NCBI GenBank assembly: GCA_039810585.1
Contig: JBDHXF010000001.1
Span: 62,001 to 126,000 of the forward strand
Direction of reading: 5' to 3'
Length of the DNA stretch: 64,000 nt
Source: JBBATK01 sp039810585
Lineage (GTDB): Bacteria; Bacteroidota; Ignavibacteria; Kapaibacteriales; NICIL-2
Shown here piece after piece: positions 18,198-27,679 of the stretch. The first letter of the stretch is position 1, and each line of letters opens with the position of its first letter. The translations under genes and the position numbers were made by a program. Below the pieces are notes generated by a model. That model was not told the DNA's origin, ran no database searches, and saw only the letters and a program-made list of their open reading frames with translations.

Positions 18198-18427
18198 TGT
18201 CTTTCCTTAACGTTAATGGAACAATGTATTTATACGCGAAATTACGATAAGAGGGTACCCTGTTTGCAAGCGTAAAATTGATTTCGCGCAAGATTCATTG
18301 ATGGTTCAGGACTGTCCTGTCTCGAAGCAATCAATCTCAGCATCCGGCTGTTCCGATTGAAAATGATTTGTGCCAAAACGGGGTTTCAGACTATTTTTGT
18401 GATCCGCTTCGGCGGCAACCACACTAT

Positions 18428-18509
18428 GCGGAAGTGGCGAAATTGGCAGACGCACCATCTTGAGGGGGTGGCGCCGCAAGGCATACGGGTTCAAGTCCCG
18501 TCTTCCGCA
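18428..18509 (+). tRNA. tRNA-Leu (GAG)
   Basis: The acceptor stem GCGGAAG/CTTCCGC is intact. A D-arm GGCGAAATTGGCAGACGC, anticodon arm CCATC-TTGAGGG-GGTGG (anticodon GAG), long variable arm and T-arm CGGGTTCAAGTCCCG give a class II Leu tRNA with discriminator A. The 3' CCA is not encoded. Confidence 0.95.
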
Positions 18510-18661
18510 CACTACATTTCGGTTCCTTCTCTCAGCGCCTCGGGCGCCATTTCTTCGTTTTCCATCTCCCTTTTTCTCAAACAGTCACTGTCAAGTACTC
18601 GACCGAAGTGGATGGTCGTGGAGATTCATCGTGCATGAGCAGCAACGATTTGTCCGTTTTC

Positions 18662-19753
18662 TCAGGATTGTGATGGTGGAGCGAAAAGTCGGCGGCGTAA
18701 GCGTCGCATCAACATTGGAATAGGCGCCGAACCGGCAAATGCCTCCGCAATGGCATAGACCACGGATGGACTAATGCGCTGGGCATCGCTGATTGCGTAG
18801 ACCGGATCCCATCGGGTTGCTTCGAACTTGGTTTTGAAGGCATCTAGTCCTCGAAAATTATACAGCGGCTGCGCCAGACTACGAACAAGCCCAAACAGCA
18901 CGCGTATCCATAACGTATTGGTGTGGAGTTGGGCGTGGCGAGACAAGGGTGATAAGCCTAAACTTATAAGTTCAGCTCCTTCGGACTCCAAGTTCTGCGC
19001 GGCTGAGAGTAGGAGCAATTCAATTGTTCCGTTCGGAGCGTCCGGTCGGCGGACATTTTGCTCAACGAGCCAACCACGTCGCTCCGGGATGGGAGATACA
19101 ACGCTGAATGCCACAATGCGGTCGGCTTGTGTAGCCACAAAAACTTTGCGATCGAGCAGTCGCTCCAAGGTTCGAACCTCCACCAAGAAGTGCAAGGGAG
19201 TTAACCCTCTGGTACTCAGCCACTGCGTGAGGCATTCTTGCAAAGCCGGGTGTGCGCTCGCACGATCGTTGTCCCACAACTCCACCACTACTCCCTTGTT
19301 TCGCGCTCTGGCACACTGAGCTCGGAGCGAGGCTTTGGTAGTCATCTTCCGCACAAAGTCCGCTGGATGCCACGAAGGTTCTGCGCCGAGCAGTACAGCT
19401 TGTCCTTTGCTCAATGGATTAAGCGATTCCGCCAGACGTGTGCCGGCGCAAAAGTACCAGACGCGCCATCCGCGGCTTGCACAGTGCTCCTCGAACTCCC
19501 GGACCACCTCGTGTACACAGTCTTCCGAACATACCGGAGCGCCGGCTACAATACAGTAGTTCCTCACACGCACATAACCAATCACCGCTTCACGATGCGG
19601 CGAGAACCACAAGGCAATACCCGGATTCAAGATTTGATAGGCGGCGGTATTCCATCCATAGCGCATCACCAACCGACGTGTTTGCGCCAGCTCTTGATCG
19701 TGATCAAGAGTGTTGTCAGACGACGCACCGTGTGTGGGTTGAGGATTTTTCAT
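18662..19753 (-). CDS. DUF2156 / phosphatidylglycerol lysyltransferase-like protein
   Basis: The protein has 363 aa and no membrane segments. It resembles the soluble C-terminal double-GNAT domain of MprF: YQILNPGIALWFS, VRNYCIVAGAPVCSEDCVHEVVREFEEHCASRGWRVWYFC, GAEPSWHPADFVRK, LRAQCARARNKGVVVEL and the C-terminal YNFRGLDAFKTKFEATRWDPVYAI. MprF-type enzymes transfer an amino acid from an aminoacyl-tRNA to phosphatidylglycerol. Stand-alone DUF2156 proteins lack the flippase half and their acceptor is often unknown. A Leu tRNA gene lies directly downstream, but that neighbourhood alone does not prove a functional link. Confidence 0.85.
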   Translation of the reverse strand: MKNPQPTHGASSDNTLDHDQELAQTRRLVMRYGWNTAAYQILNPGIALWFSPHREAVIGYVRVRNYCIVAGAPVCSEDCVHEVVREFEEHCASRGWRVWYFCAGTRLAESLNPLSKGQAVLLGAEPSWHPADFVRKMTTKASLRAQCARARNKGVVVELWDNDRASAHPALQECLTQWLSTRGLTPLHFLVEVRTLERLLDRKVFVATQADRIVAFSVVSPIPERRGWLVEQNVRRPDAPNGTIELLLLSAAQNLESEGAELISLGLSPLSRHAQLHTNTLWIRVLFGLVRSLAQPLYNFRGLDAFKTKFEATRWDPVYAISDAQRISPSVVYAIAEAFAGSAPIPMLMRRLRRRLFAPPSQS

Positions 19754-20009
19754 AGTTGGCTACTCAGCCCTGCTCAGGCATGGGTGATGTGGTACCTAAC
19801 GATGCGCAGACAAATGATCGAGGAGTGACCCTCGAACCCTTTGGACACAGCGAAGTGGTGCGGAGATACGCCGTTCCGCCCGAAGTTTTGCAATTGAGTC
19901 GCCGTTTTGTTTCCAATTCTTCAACGAGTGCAACGTCGCTACCGTTCTCCACTTCCGTATTTTGCGGATTGCATCGCCAGCACTTTTACCGTAGTTTTTT
20001 GGAGTCTCT

Positions 20010-20717
20010 ATGTCACAAGAACACGAAAGCTCTCATGCCTCAGACCGACGTGTTGAACGGGTGTTTCTTGTCAATGAGGACTACGATAACATCTGGCTGC
20101 GTGTAAAAGACAAAGGCATTCGCTGGGTGCTGACGTGGGTGACGTTTATCGTCACCCTCATCACGGTGATCATCGCCACCATTACCTTCCTCGGCTTTAA
20201 CAACTACGTGCAGGAGAAAGCTCTCAACCTGACGCGCATTTATGTTTCCAGTCCCGAATTCAAGAAGGAAGCGTCCGACTCCCTAAGCTCGTTCCTCATT
20301 GTCAACAAGGATAAAATCAAGGACCTCCAGGCACAACTCAAACAACTTCGCGATAGCGTCCGTCTCGTGTCGAACATCAAAGTTGCTCCCTACGAAATCA
20401 GCCCCTTCGGTGCGTCCTTCGTCGACTCGGTCGGCACACAGTTCCAAATCGAATACGGCGTCTCCTCAACAGACAAAGCCATCAATTTCCACCATGACTT
20501 CCTCGATGCGCCGCTTGTGTACATCACCGCAACCACCCAACTGGTTCAACCGAAGTCCAAAGACGTTGAGCACCAAAGTGGTAAAACCACCACGATGTAC
20601 CCGCTCGTTCTCGACAGCGTAAGCCGCATTGGCTTCATGGTTAAAATCGATCCCAAGTACGCGCCATGGGGTTTCAGCGGTTCTCAGAACTTCAATTGGA
20701 TTGCCATCGGTCGCTAA
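20010..20717 (+). CDS. Single-pass membrane protein of unknown function
   Basis: The protein has 235 aa. A charged N-terminus (about 35 aa) precedes one strong transmembrane segment (about residues 38-62, WVLTWVTFIVTLITVIIATITFL), a coiled-coil-like region (about 85-120, KDKIKDLQAQLKQLRDSVRL) and a beta-rich C-terminal domain ending in an aromatic-rich segment (KYAPWGFSGSQNFNWIAIGR). No family is recognised. The C-terminal domain should be periplasmic if the N-terminus is inside. It is monocistronic, with a dispersed hairpin element 14 bases past its stop and rsmD converging. Confidence 0.75.
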   Translation: MSQEHESSHASDRRVERVFLVNEDYDNIWLRVKDKGIRWVLTWVTFIVTLITVIIATITFLGFNNYVQEKALNLTRIYVSSPEFKKEASDSLSSFLIVNKDKIKDLQAQLKQLRDSVRLVSNIKVAPYEISPFGASFVDSVGTQFQIEYGVSSTDKAINFHHDFLDAPLVYITATTQLVQPKSKDVEHQSGKTTTMYPLVLDSVSRIGFMVKIDPKYAPWGFSGSQNFNWIAIGR

Positions 20718-20731
20718 CAGGCGTTCTGACA

Positions 20732-20760
20732 GAGATTTCTTATTCGTGCGCGCTTCGCGC
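20732..20760 (+). repeat. Dispersed hairpin element, copy c (supplies rsmD stop)
   Basis: The constant 14-mer GAGATTTCTTATTC (20732-20745) is followed by GCGC-TTC-GCGC (20750-20760). On the minus strand the element reads hairpin then GAA TAA, and that TAA is the rsmD stop codon, so the last few residues of RsmD are element-encoded. Confidence 0.8.
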
Positions 20761-21330
20761 TTTCGCCGTGTCGTGTCCGACTTCCTTATACGCGTAGAAC
20801 TCTATCACCGTCTCGCCAAAATTTTTTGTGCGCAGATGCTCGTACGCCGCATGTGCTAGCACGTGCTCCGATGGTCCGTGTTCGACAACGAGCAACGCTC
20901 CGGGATGTAGGACACTGCGCTCGTGCAACGCAAACAACACCGCGTTTATGCTACGCGCGGCATAGGGTGGGTCCACAAATACCAAGTTGAATCGCTCGTG
21001 AGTGTGCTGAATGAAGCTGAGGGCATCTTGATGGACGACTCGATAGCGCTCCGCAGGCACGGAAAGACTATGCAAGTTTTGCTCTACACAGCGAATCACT
21101 TTTGCATTGGACTCCACGAAGTGCAGGTGCGCAGCACCTCGACTTAAGGCTTCGATGCCTAATGCACCGCTCCCCGCGTAGAGATCGAGCGCTTGGATGT
21201 GCGACCAATCGTCTATCCTTTGAAGCATATTAAACACCGTCTCACGCGCCGCATCGAGCGTGGGCCTGACTCCCGAGGGCAAGACTGCCGGCAGGTTTCG
21301 GCCACCATACATTCCTGAAATTATACGCAT
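20740..21330 (-). CDS. rsmD: 16S rRNA (guanine(966)-N(2))-methyltransferase RsmD
   Basis: The protein has 196 aa. It opens with the characteristic MRIISGMYGGRNL and RPTLDAARETVFNML. The Rossmann SAM-binding motif is ALDLYAGSGALGIEALSRGA, the acidic ribose-binding residue sits in HFVESN, and the catalytic motif is VFVDPPYA. RsmD methylates N2 of G966 in 16S rRNA on assembled 30S subunits. The C-terminal residues (KARSAHE) are read from a dispersed hairpin element. It is downstream of the phosphohexomutase gene with a 67-bp gap and probably co-transcribed. Confidence 0.93.
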   Translation of the reverse strand: MRIISGMYGGRNLPAVLPSGVRPTLDAARETVFNMLQRIDDWSHIQALDLYAGSGALGIEALSRGAAHLHFVESNAKVIRCVEQNLHSLSVPAERYRVVHQDALSFIQHTHERFNLVFVDPPYAARSINAVLFALHERSVLHPGALLVVEHGPSEHVLAHAAYEHLRTKNFGETVIEFYAYKEVGHDTAKARSAHE

Positions 21331-21397
21331 GCTCTTTTCGGTTGGATGGACGCCTACGTTTTAGCTCCTTAGCACTTCAGCTCACGCCGCAAGTAGT

Positions 21398-22768
21398 CTA
21401 CCGCAGCCAGGTCTCCGCTCGAGCAATCAACACTTCAGCATCGGCCGAAGTTGGCGCCTCTGCAATGATGCGAACGATTGCCTCGGTATTCGACGCCCGT
21501 AGTTGAACCCAGCGATCAGGCCAATCGATGCGAACCCCGTCCGACGTGTTCACCGTACATTCGTTGAGTTCCGTCGCGCTGAGTTCCGGATGAAAACTTT
21601 CCGGACGTTGAGCCACCTCGCGCTTAGTCTTGATCATCGCATAGGGCTGCGATCGCGTTAATTGATGCCATTCATCGTTGCTGCAATTTCCCATGAGCCA
21701 CAGTACCAGGGCGCAGCCAACAAGCGAGTCACGCCCGCTATGACAGGCCGGTACAATCACACCACCGCTTCCTTCGCCGCCGACGATGGCACGGAGCGAC
21801 TGCATGGCGCGCACCACATTGATTTCACCCACCGGCGCCAAGGCGCAGCGCCCGCCATGATGTTCGGCTGCGTCCATGGCCATACGTGAGGTGGAGAGAT
21901 TTACCACAGCGGTTGGTTGTCCCTTCGCTCCGAACAGTGAGGAATTCCGCATCACTGCTTCAATAGCCAACATCACTGTTTTTTCTTCGCCTATGGCTTC
22001 GCCGCGCTCGTCGATGAGCACCAAACGATCGGCATCAGGGTCGACGGCAACGCCTAAATCTGCCTTGTGTGCGCGTACAGCCTCGGCAAGCTGGGTGAGG
22101 TTCTGCGTGAGCGGTTCGGGTGTATGCGGAAACACACCGGAGCCGTCGCAAAAGAGTTCGATCACCTCAGCACCGAGCTGTCGTAAAAGTGTAGGTACAG
22201 CCACCGATCCGCTACAATTCACGGCGTCTACAACGATGCGAGGACTGCGCGACCGGATGCGCGCCAGCGCGTCCGTATTGAAAATCGGCAACGACAACAC
22301 CGATTGAATGTGGCGATCGATAGCGTCCGGCAATTCGATGAGCTCTGCCGATTGCTGATCACTACGCAATCTGCGCGGCCCTTTGTCGACTAAATGCCAG
22401 AGCTGTTCGTTTTGCGCGGCGTCGAGAAACACGCCGTCGTGCCATAAAAACTTCAAGCCATTCCACTCCGCCGGATTGTGCGAGGCGGTGATGATGATGG
22501 CACCCGCCGCATCGCTGTGTTCGCACAACAGCTGCACAGTGGGAGTGGGCACCATGCCGGCATGCAGGACATTGCGACCACAAGCAGCAAGGGAGCCGAG
22601 GACGATGGACTCGATCCACGTGCCGGAGGGACGTCCGTCGCGACCCACCACGATTGGTCCTTCCGGAAGCATGGTGGCAAATGCGGTAGCGTAGACACTG
22701 ATAATTTCCGGACTCAGGGCATCACCCAAGGTGGCACGCAATCCGGAAATAGAGCGGATCAAAGGCAT
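21398..22768 (-). CDS. Phosphohexomutase (phosphoglucosamine/phosphomanno-mutase family)
   Basis: The protein has 456 aa, the family's usual length. All four landmarks are present: the phosphoserine loop IIITASHNPAEWNGLKF (Ser about 96), the metal loop VDPDADRLVLID, the sugar-specificity loop VGGEGSGGVI and the C-terminal phosphate-binding segment VQLRASNTEAIVRIIAEAPT. The enzyme interconverts sugar 1- and 6-phosphates through a bisphosphate intermediate. The GEGSGG loop fits GlmM, PMM or PGM types, and the substrate cannot be settled from sequence. It follows the thioesterase gene by 15 bases, implying an operon with rsmD downstream. Confidence 0.88.
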   Translation of the reverse strand: MPLIRSISGLRATLGDALSPEIISVYATAFATMLPEGPIVVGRDGRPSGTWIESIVLGSLAACGRNVLHAGMVPTPTVQLLCEHSDAAGAIIITASHNPAEWNGLKFLWHDGVFLDAAQNEQLWHLVDKGPRRLRSDQQSAELIELPDAIDRHIQSVLSLPIFNTDALARIRSRSPRIVVDAVNCSGSVAVPTLLRQLGAEVIELFCDGSGVFPHTPEPLTQNLTQLAEAVRAHKADLGVAVDPDADRLVLIDERGEAIGEEKTVMLAIEAVMRNSSLFGAKGQPTAVVNLSTSRMAMDAAEHHGGRCALAPVGEINVVRAMQSLRAIVGGEGSGGVIVPACHSGRDSLVGCALVLWLMGNCSNDEWHQLTRSQPYAMIKTKREVAQRPESFHPELSATELNECTVNTSDGVRIDWPDRWVQLRASNTEAIVRIIAEAPTSADAEVLIARAETWLR

Positions 22769-22783
22769 AGAGACAAAAGTGGG

Positions 22784-23275
22784 TTAGTCCTGATCGTGAC
22801 GTTGTTTGAGAATCTCCCGGTTCTTCAGACGTTGTTCTCGACGGAACAAGGCATGTTCAAAACGACGTTTCTCATCATCCGTTTGAGGCTCCAACTGCGG
22901 CACCGGAAGGGGCTTGCCATACTGGTCGATGGCAACAAAGGTGAGCAGCGCTGTCGATGCATGAGCTGATGTGTTGTTGAGAGGATCCTCGCGAACCACC
23001 TTCACGCCGACCTCCACCGATGTAGTAAATGCTCGGTTGACGCAGGCATAGAGTTTAACGACATGACTGAGTTTAATCGGTTCGAAGAAATTGATCTCGT
23101 CGACCGATGCCGTGACGCAAACACGACCACTATGCTTCATTGCTGCCAAGGCGGCGGCGATATCGATCCAGTGCATAAGTCGACCACCAAGAAGGTTGCC
23201 GAGATAGTTGGTATCGTTGGGGAGGACCATTTCTGTCATCTCGATGGCACTGTCGCAGGGATGTTTCACGCTCAT
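22784..23275 (-). CDS. Acyl-CoA thioesterase (hotdog fold, YciA/BFIT type)
   Basis: The protein has 163 aa from the ATG at 23275; the longer frame start at 23296 lacks support. The hotdog signature is clear: VLPNDTNYLGNLLGGRLMHWIDIAAALAAMKHSG (catalytic Asn/Asp region), VTASVDEINFFEPIKLSHVVKLYACVNRAFTTSVEVGVKV and ALLTFVAIDQYGKPLPVPQL. Such cytoplasmic enzymes hydrolyse medium- or long-chain acyl-CoA to free acid and CoA. The C-terminus is a charged helix (DDEKRRFEHALFRREQRLKNRE), also seen in bacterial ACOT-like proteins. It is probably the promoter-proximal gene of an operon with the phosphohexomutase. Confidence 0.9.
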   Translation of the reverse strand: MSVKHPCDSAIEMTEMVLPNDTNYLGNLLGGRLMHWIDIAAALAAMKHSGRVCVTASVDEINFFEPIKLSHVVKLYACVNRAFTTSVEVGVKVVREDPLNNTSAHASTALLTFVAIDQYGKPLPVPQLEPQTDDEKRRFEHALFRREQRLKNREILKQRHDQD

Positions 23276-23332
23276 GGCATTGAATAGTATTAACAAGAGC
23301 TACGAAACTACGCCTTTTCGATGGGAGAAAGG

Positions 23333-23839
23333 TTAGAGCAGCAGGCGAATCTGCTCGGTATGACGTCGCTCATGCTGAGCAATAAACCACAACCATCCGT
23401 ACAAGCTTAGGTTGCCTCGCAACACATGCGGAAATGTAAAGGAGCGAAGCTGCTCGTCACTTCTCGCACCGGACTGACTCATCAGTAAGTCGCGTGAGCT
23501 GTGTAGTTCAGCCAACACATCAACCGACTCATCTAAATCGATCGGCTGAATGCGCTCCGGAGCTTGAACGCGCTCATTGCGATTCGCGAGAAAACTCGTC
23601 AATCCATCACGCTCCTGTTCCAAATCGCCGTCGGAGTACGCGGGGCACGGTGCACATACGCGATCTAATGCGCGGTACACTTTGGCAATTCCTTGTTCGC
23701 TTAGGAAGAGATGATGCATAATTTCCCGTGCCGACCATGTAGTGATATCCTTTTTCACATTGGGATCCGGCACTCTGTGGTACACACGCAGAAGTTCAGT
23801 ACGAGCTGCAGAGAGCTCATCGTGGTAGTGTTTAATCAT
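23333..23839 (-). CDS. DinB-superfamily protein
   Basis: The protein has 168 aa. A four-helix DinB/YfiT fold is indicated by WSAREIMHHLFLSEQGIAKVY and the C-terminal WFIAQHERRHTEQIRLLL; the histidines in these two segments form the usual metal site. Some relatives are mycothiol- or bacillithiol-dependent transferases, but most have no known reaction. The gene starts divergently from the 532-aa helical protein gene (23906), with 66 bp between start codons. Confidence 0.85.
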   Translation of the reverse strand: MIKHYHDELSAARTELLRVYHRVPDPNVKKDITTWSAREIMHHLFLSEQGIAKVYRALDRVCAPCPAYSDGDLEQERDGLTSFLANRNERVQAPERIQPIDLDESVDVLAELHSSRDLLMSQSGARSDEQLRSFTFPHVLRGNLSLYGWLWFIAQHERRHTEQIRLLL

Positions 23840-23905
23840 GCTGACAAATTACAGGGAATCAGCGCACGATGCTCCGTCATTCTGCTTTCATTACATGCTA
23901 AGCCT

Positions 23906-25504
23906 ATGTCATTCCGCGAACTCAAAGAACTCATTCGTATCATCGACGCCAAAGGTTTGAGCGATGCCGCAGCCTTGGGTGTGCACCGCGTCGACAAGAG
24001 CGATGCACGGTATCGCTTGTACGACGGTATCCGAAACGATCGCTATCAAAATGTTGAGGATGCCGCGCAGGACATTGTGCAAGCTCCGGCAAGCACAAAC
24101 AGTTTCAAGCTGCTGAAGTCACGTCTGCGTCAGCAGCTCATCGATGCCTTGGTGGGCTACGATATTTCTCGCGACCGCGGCACCAGCGCTCAGCAACGAG
24201 CCGTGTATGAGTGTGTAAAGGGCGTCTATGAAGTTCGTTCTCTCATGAACGCCGGCGCTCTGCATGTGTCACGTAGTCAAGCCGAACGCTACGTGCACCA
24301 GGCTATTAAACACGACGTCACCGAGCCGGCTATGCAGCTCTCCCGCATGCTGCGTTCGCTCTTTGTGTATATGGGCGATCTCAAAAAAGCAGCCTACTAC
24401 GAGGACTTACATGCGCGCTACATCCAGCGCTTTCTTGCCGAAGATCGCAGCGAAGAAATTGTCGATACCTTGTATCGGGAGTTTAGCACAACCACCGACG
24501 ATTTAGCCGTGCATAGTCGTCAAGCCGAAGAGCTGGCGATTGAAATGCAGATGCTTCGTTCGGCACACCCAACCTTTTTGTGCACCACGAACTACTTCCG
24601 TGTGCAGTGCTTAAAGGCGCACATGGAACGCAACCACCTCAAGTCTGCCCGCGTTGGGTTGGAAGCAATTAGTTATTTGGAAGCACATCCGGAGCTCACC
24701 AGTCGCAATCGCATTGCCGAGTTTGCCAACATTGTGATGAACGAGTATTTCAGTTTGGGCGACTTCTCCGAGGCGGAATCCTTGGCCTCGCGCTGCTTCG
24801 AGAACTACACGCCGTACAGCAACCAGTGGTATAACTTCTTGTCGCTCTACATCGTCCTCATCATGCACAGCCGTGATTATAAGAAGTCCATGTCCATTTT
24901 GCGCAAAGCTGCCTCAGGCGCCATGGAGTTACAGCCAACCGCCAATCAAGAGCGTTGGAAGTTGTATGCCGGTTATTTACTCTACTTGCACACCGCCGAG
25001 TTCGTCCGCCTCAGTAAATCGGATCTCGATGTGTTGCACTCGCTGTTTAATCGCAAGAAATTTTCCTTCGCCTTTAATTATGATTTAGAGGTTTACGCCA
25101 AGGATAAAACCGGAATGAAACTCTCGGTGCTCATTTTGGAATTACTCTTTGCGATTGAGGATGCCCGTCCGCAGGACATCCTCACCATGCAGGAAAAACT
25201 CCGTCTGCTCTACTACCGCGTCCTCAAAGCCGATCGTTATCCGAGAGCCAACGCTTTCTTCCATCTCTTGCAAATATTGATGCAAGAGGATTTTGATACA
25301 CAGGCTGCTACGCAGCGAAGTACTGCTGATCTCAACATTCTGCGCCCACCGCAACCGCACAGTCCCGAAACTCTGCAGCCCGCTTACCATGCGGTGGAGG
25401 GACTAGAAATACTTCGCTACGAAGTCTTGTGGTCCTACATTTTAAAACGTAGCGACGACCGAAAATTATCCGAACCCTTAAAGAATAAACGCAGACGATC
25501 CTGA
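23906..25504 (+). CDS. Large cytoplasmic helical-repeat protein, unknown function
   Basis: The protein has 532 aa from the ATG at 23906 (MSFRELKELIRIID). The frame is open upstream to 23711, but that stretch overlaps the dinB-like gene and has an atypical composition. There is no signal peptide. The sequence is almost entirely alpha-helical with TPR-like pairs (EYFSLGDFSEAESLASRCFENYTPYSN, YIVLIMHSRDYKKSMSILRKAASG). The C-terminus is basic (LKNKRRRS). I do not recognise a family; a scaffold or regulator is the most that can be guessed. Confidence 0.75.
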   Translation: MSFRELKELIRIIDAKGLSDAAALGVHRVDKSDARYRLYDGIRNDRYQNVEDAAQDIVQAPASTNSFKLLKSRLRQQLIDALVGYDISRDRGTSAQQRAVYECVKGVYEVRSLMNAGALHVSRSQAERYVHQAIKHDVTEPAMQLSRMLRSLFVYMGDLKKAAYYEDLHARYIQRFLAEDRSEEIVDTLYREFSTTTDDLAVHSRQAEELAIEMQMLRSAHPTFLCTTNYFRVQCLKAHMERNHLKSARVGLEAISYLEAHPELTSRNRIAEFANIVMNEYFSLGDFSEAESLASRCFENYTPYSNQWYNFLSLYIVLIMHSRDYKKSMSILRKAASGAMELQPTANQERWKLYAGYLLYLHTAEFVRLSKSDLDVLHSLFNRKKFSFAFNYDLEVYAKDKTGMKLSVLILELLFAIEDARPQDILTMQEKLRLLYYRVLKADRYPRANAFFHLLQILMQEDFDTQAATQRSTADLNILRPPQPHSPETLQPAYHAVEGLEILRYEVLWSYILKRSDDRKLSEPLKNKRRRS

Positions 25505-26320
25505 GCTGTCGATAGGCAGACCATCACGTGCACGGTGTAGCTCGTGGTATCACTATTGACGATCGGCGTGTAATGATCTGCACGGTGTGGAGATTACCTG
25601 ACACTTTTTAATCCAAGATTTTTGACCTGCCTTCTCGCTGCATAGACACTACGATTACTTTCTTGACACGTCTCTTTTTCCTCGCTTCGGCAGCAATGGG
25701 TTTATTTATTCGAGATTCATCGCTTCCCGATTGTAACCCTTCGTTTGCTCAACGTTAAACGCTTCACCATGGCAACCTGATCTGACATTTTTTCTTCCCG
25801 CCCACAGGTCGATGTTTGTATCGTGATGATGGCGCAAGCCTAACTCACTACAAACACGTCGGGACAGCGTTTACACAAGTAGTGAGTACTGACGGTTCAA
25901 CTGCTTCACAGTTCTTTTCAGATTCATACTGCATTATGCACTTCATTCTCACACATCACCACTTGAAAGTACCCGAGACTCTGTTCTCGTCGTAACAGAC
26001 GTTTCGGGTAGGGTGCATTCACACTCTGTTGTTTCCCATTGCGCTGTGTGGAGCGCGATGTGCGGAGAGGGCTTGAAAGTGACCTAATCCGCGACAACGG
26101 AACGCACCGATCACCTTCGTGGTCCTCCACCACGTCCTCCGGTGGAAGAGCCGCATGAGCCGTCGCCTAGTCTCTTGGCGACGGCTTTTTTTATTGCACC
26201 TCTCACAAGTGATCCATGACGCTCTTGACTCTCATTGCGTAATTTGCCACTCCTTTTCGCGCGTGCGAATCCATTGTCGGTTGACAGGCTGGACATTCAT
26301 CACACTTTCAGAGCGCTTCC
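25505..26320. other. Gene-poor 0.8-kb gap with an orphan terminator
   Basis: No convincing ORF was found on either strand. Near the left end, CACGGTGTAG (about 25530) and CACGGTGTGG (about 25580) form an imperfect direct repeat. Between about 25,905 and 26,090 one frame reads a short stretch ending in VLVVTDVSGRV, faintly like a T9SS sorting-domain strand, which may be a gene remnant. The region ends in a strong plus-strand terminator (26158-26192) with no gene in front of it, so a small RNA or decayed gene is possible. Confidence 0.5.
26158..26192 (+). terminator. Strong orphan terminator
   Basis: A perfect 10-bp stem AGCCGTCGCC/GGCGACGGCT with a 9-nt loop is followed by seven T. No plus-strand coding sequence precedes it for 650 bp. 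Confidence 0.85.
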
Positions 26321-27679
26321 ATGGGAAAGAACATCACCATCGTCGGCGGGGGACTCGTCGGATCGTTATTGTCCATTTACCTCGCACAACGTGGTCACAC
26401 CGTGCGTGTGTACGAGCGTCGTCCCGACATGCGTTCGACCGACATCTCAGCCGGTCGATCCATCAACCTCGCCATGAGCGACCGTGGCTGGCGCGGTCTC
26501 GAGCGTGCAGGTATCATAGACTCCATCAAGCCCATTGCCATTCCGATGTATGGTCGCATGATGCACGATCGCAACGGTTCACTCACCTTCCAGCCCTATG
26601 GAACGCAAGATCAAGCCATCAACTCTGTTTCGCGGCGTGATCTGAACGTCACCCTCATGAACTGCGCCGAGAGTTTTGAAAACGTTAGCTTTCACTTCAA
26701 CGAACGCGGCGTGGATATCGACTTAGATGCGCCGGCGGTGACCTTCGAAAACAGTATCAGCGGTGAGCGCCATGTGGTGCAGTCGGATGTGGTCTTTGGT
26801 TCCGACGGAGCCTTTTCCGCCATTCGTGAGCGGTTGCAAAAAACTGATCGCTTCAATTTCTCTCAGTCGTACCTTGATCATGGCTATAAGGAGTTAGTCA
26901 TTCCTCCGGGTTCCAATGGCGAATTCCTCCTCGAAAAAAACGCCTTGCATATTTGGGCTCGTCACAGCTTCATGCTCATCGCCCTCGCCAATGTGGACGC
27001 CACATTCACGTGCACTCTCTTCTATCCCTTCAAGGGCGAGAAGTCGTTCGAGCACCTGAATACCGAAACTGACGTTCTCAAGCTCTTTCAGGAAGAGTTC
27101 CCTGACGCCATGCCGCTGATGCCAACGCTGCTGCACGATTTCTTCTCCAACCCCACAAGCTCTCTGGCTACGATGCGGGCCTATCCGTGGGCGTGGAAAG
27201 ATAAAGTGGCGTTGATTGGAGACGCTGCACATGCGGTCGTTCCCTTCTACGGCCAAGGCATGAACTGCGGCTTTGAAGATTGCGTGACCTTAGCCGAATG
27301 TCTCGACGCGAATCCGAACAATTGGACAAGAGCGCTCGACGAATACCAACAAGACCGCAAGCCCAATGCCGATGCCATTGCGCAAATGGCCATCGACAAC
27401 TTTGTGGAAATGCGCGATAAGGTGGCGGATCCACGCTTCCTCCTACGCAAGAAAATTGAAGCCATGATGGCCAAGGAATTCCCCCATCATTTTGCTACGC
27501 AATACACCCTGGTGAGCTTTAGTCCGGATGTTCCCTACAGCGAAGCACAGGAGCAGGGATTGCAGAACGATGTCCTGCTTGAGCGCATCATGGAAATTCC
27601 CGATATCACCACAACCTGGCAATCGGACGACGTCAAGCAAACCATTGCCGCCATGCTTGGGGCATCCATTGCTCGCTAA
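26321..27679 (+). CDS. kmo: Kynurenine 3-monooxygenase
   Basis: The protein has 452 aa. KMO is an FAD/NADPH hydroxylase converting L-kynurenine to 3-hydroxykynurenine, an early step of NAD synthesis from tryptophan. Visible motifs are the N-terminal FAD fold ITIVGGGLVGSLLSIYLAQRGHTVRVYERR, the KMO signature STDISAGRSINLAMSDRGWRGL, QAINSVSRRDLN, and the second FAD motif ALIGDAAHAVVPFYGQGMNCGFEDC. The mitochondrial C-terminal anchor of eukaryotic KMO is absent, as expected in bacteria. The stop overlaps the nadC start (TAATG), so the pair is translationally coupled. Together they imply that kynureninase and 3-hydroxyanthranilate dioxygenase are encoded elsewhere. Confidence 0.95.
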   Translation: MGKNITIVGGGLVGSLLSIYLAQRGHTVRVYERRPDMRSTDISAGRSINLAMSDRGWRGLERAGIIDSIKPIAIPMYGRMMHDRNGSLTFQPYGTQDQAINSVSRRDLNVTLMNCAESFENVSFHFNERGVDIDLDAPAVTFENSISGERHVVQSDVVFGSDGAFSAIRERLQKTDRFNFSQSYLDHGYKELVIPPGSNGEFLLEKNALHIWARHSFMLIALANVDATFTCTLFYPFKGEKSFEHLNTETDVLKLFQEEFPDAMPLMPTLLHDFFSNPTSSLATMRAYPWAWKDKVALIGDAAHAVVPFYGQGMNCGFEDCVTLAECLDANPNNWTRALDEYQQDRKPNADAIAQMAIDNFVEMRDKVADPRFLLRKKIEAMMAKEFPHHFATQYTLVSFSPDVPYSEAQEQGLQNDVLLERIMEIPDITTTWQSDDVKQTIAAMLGASIAR

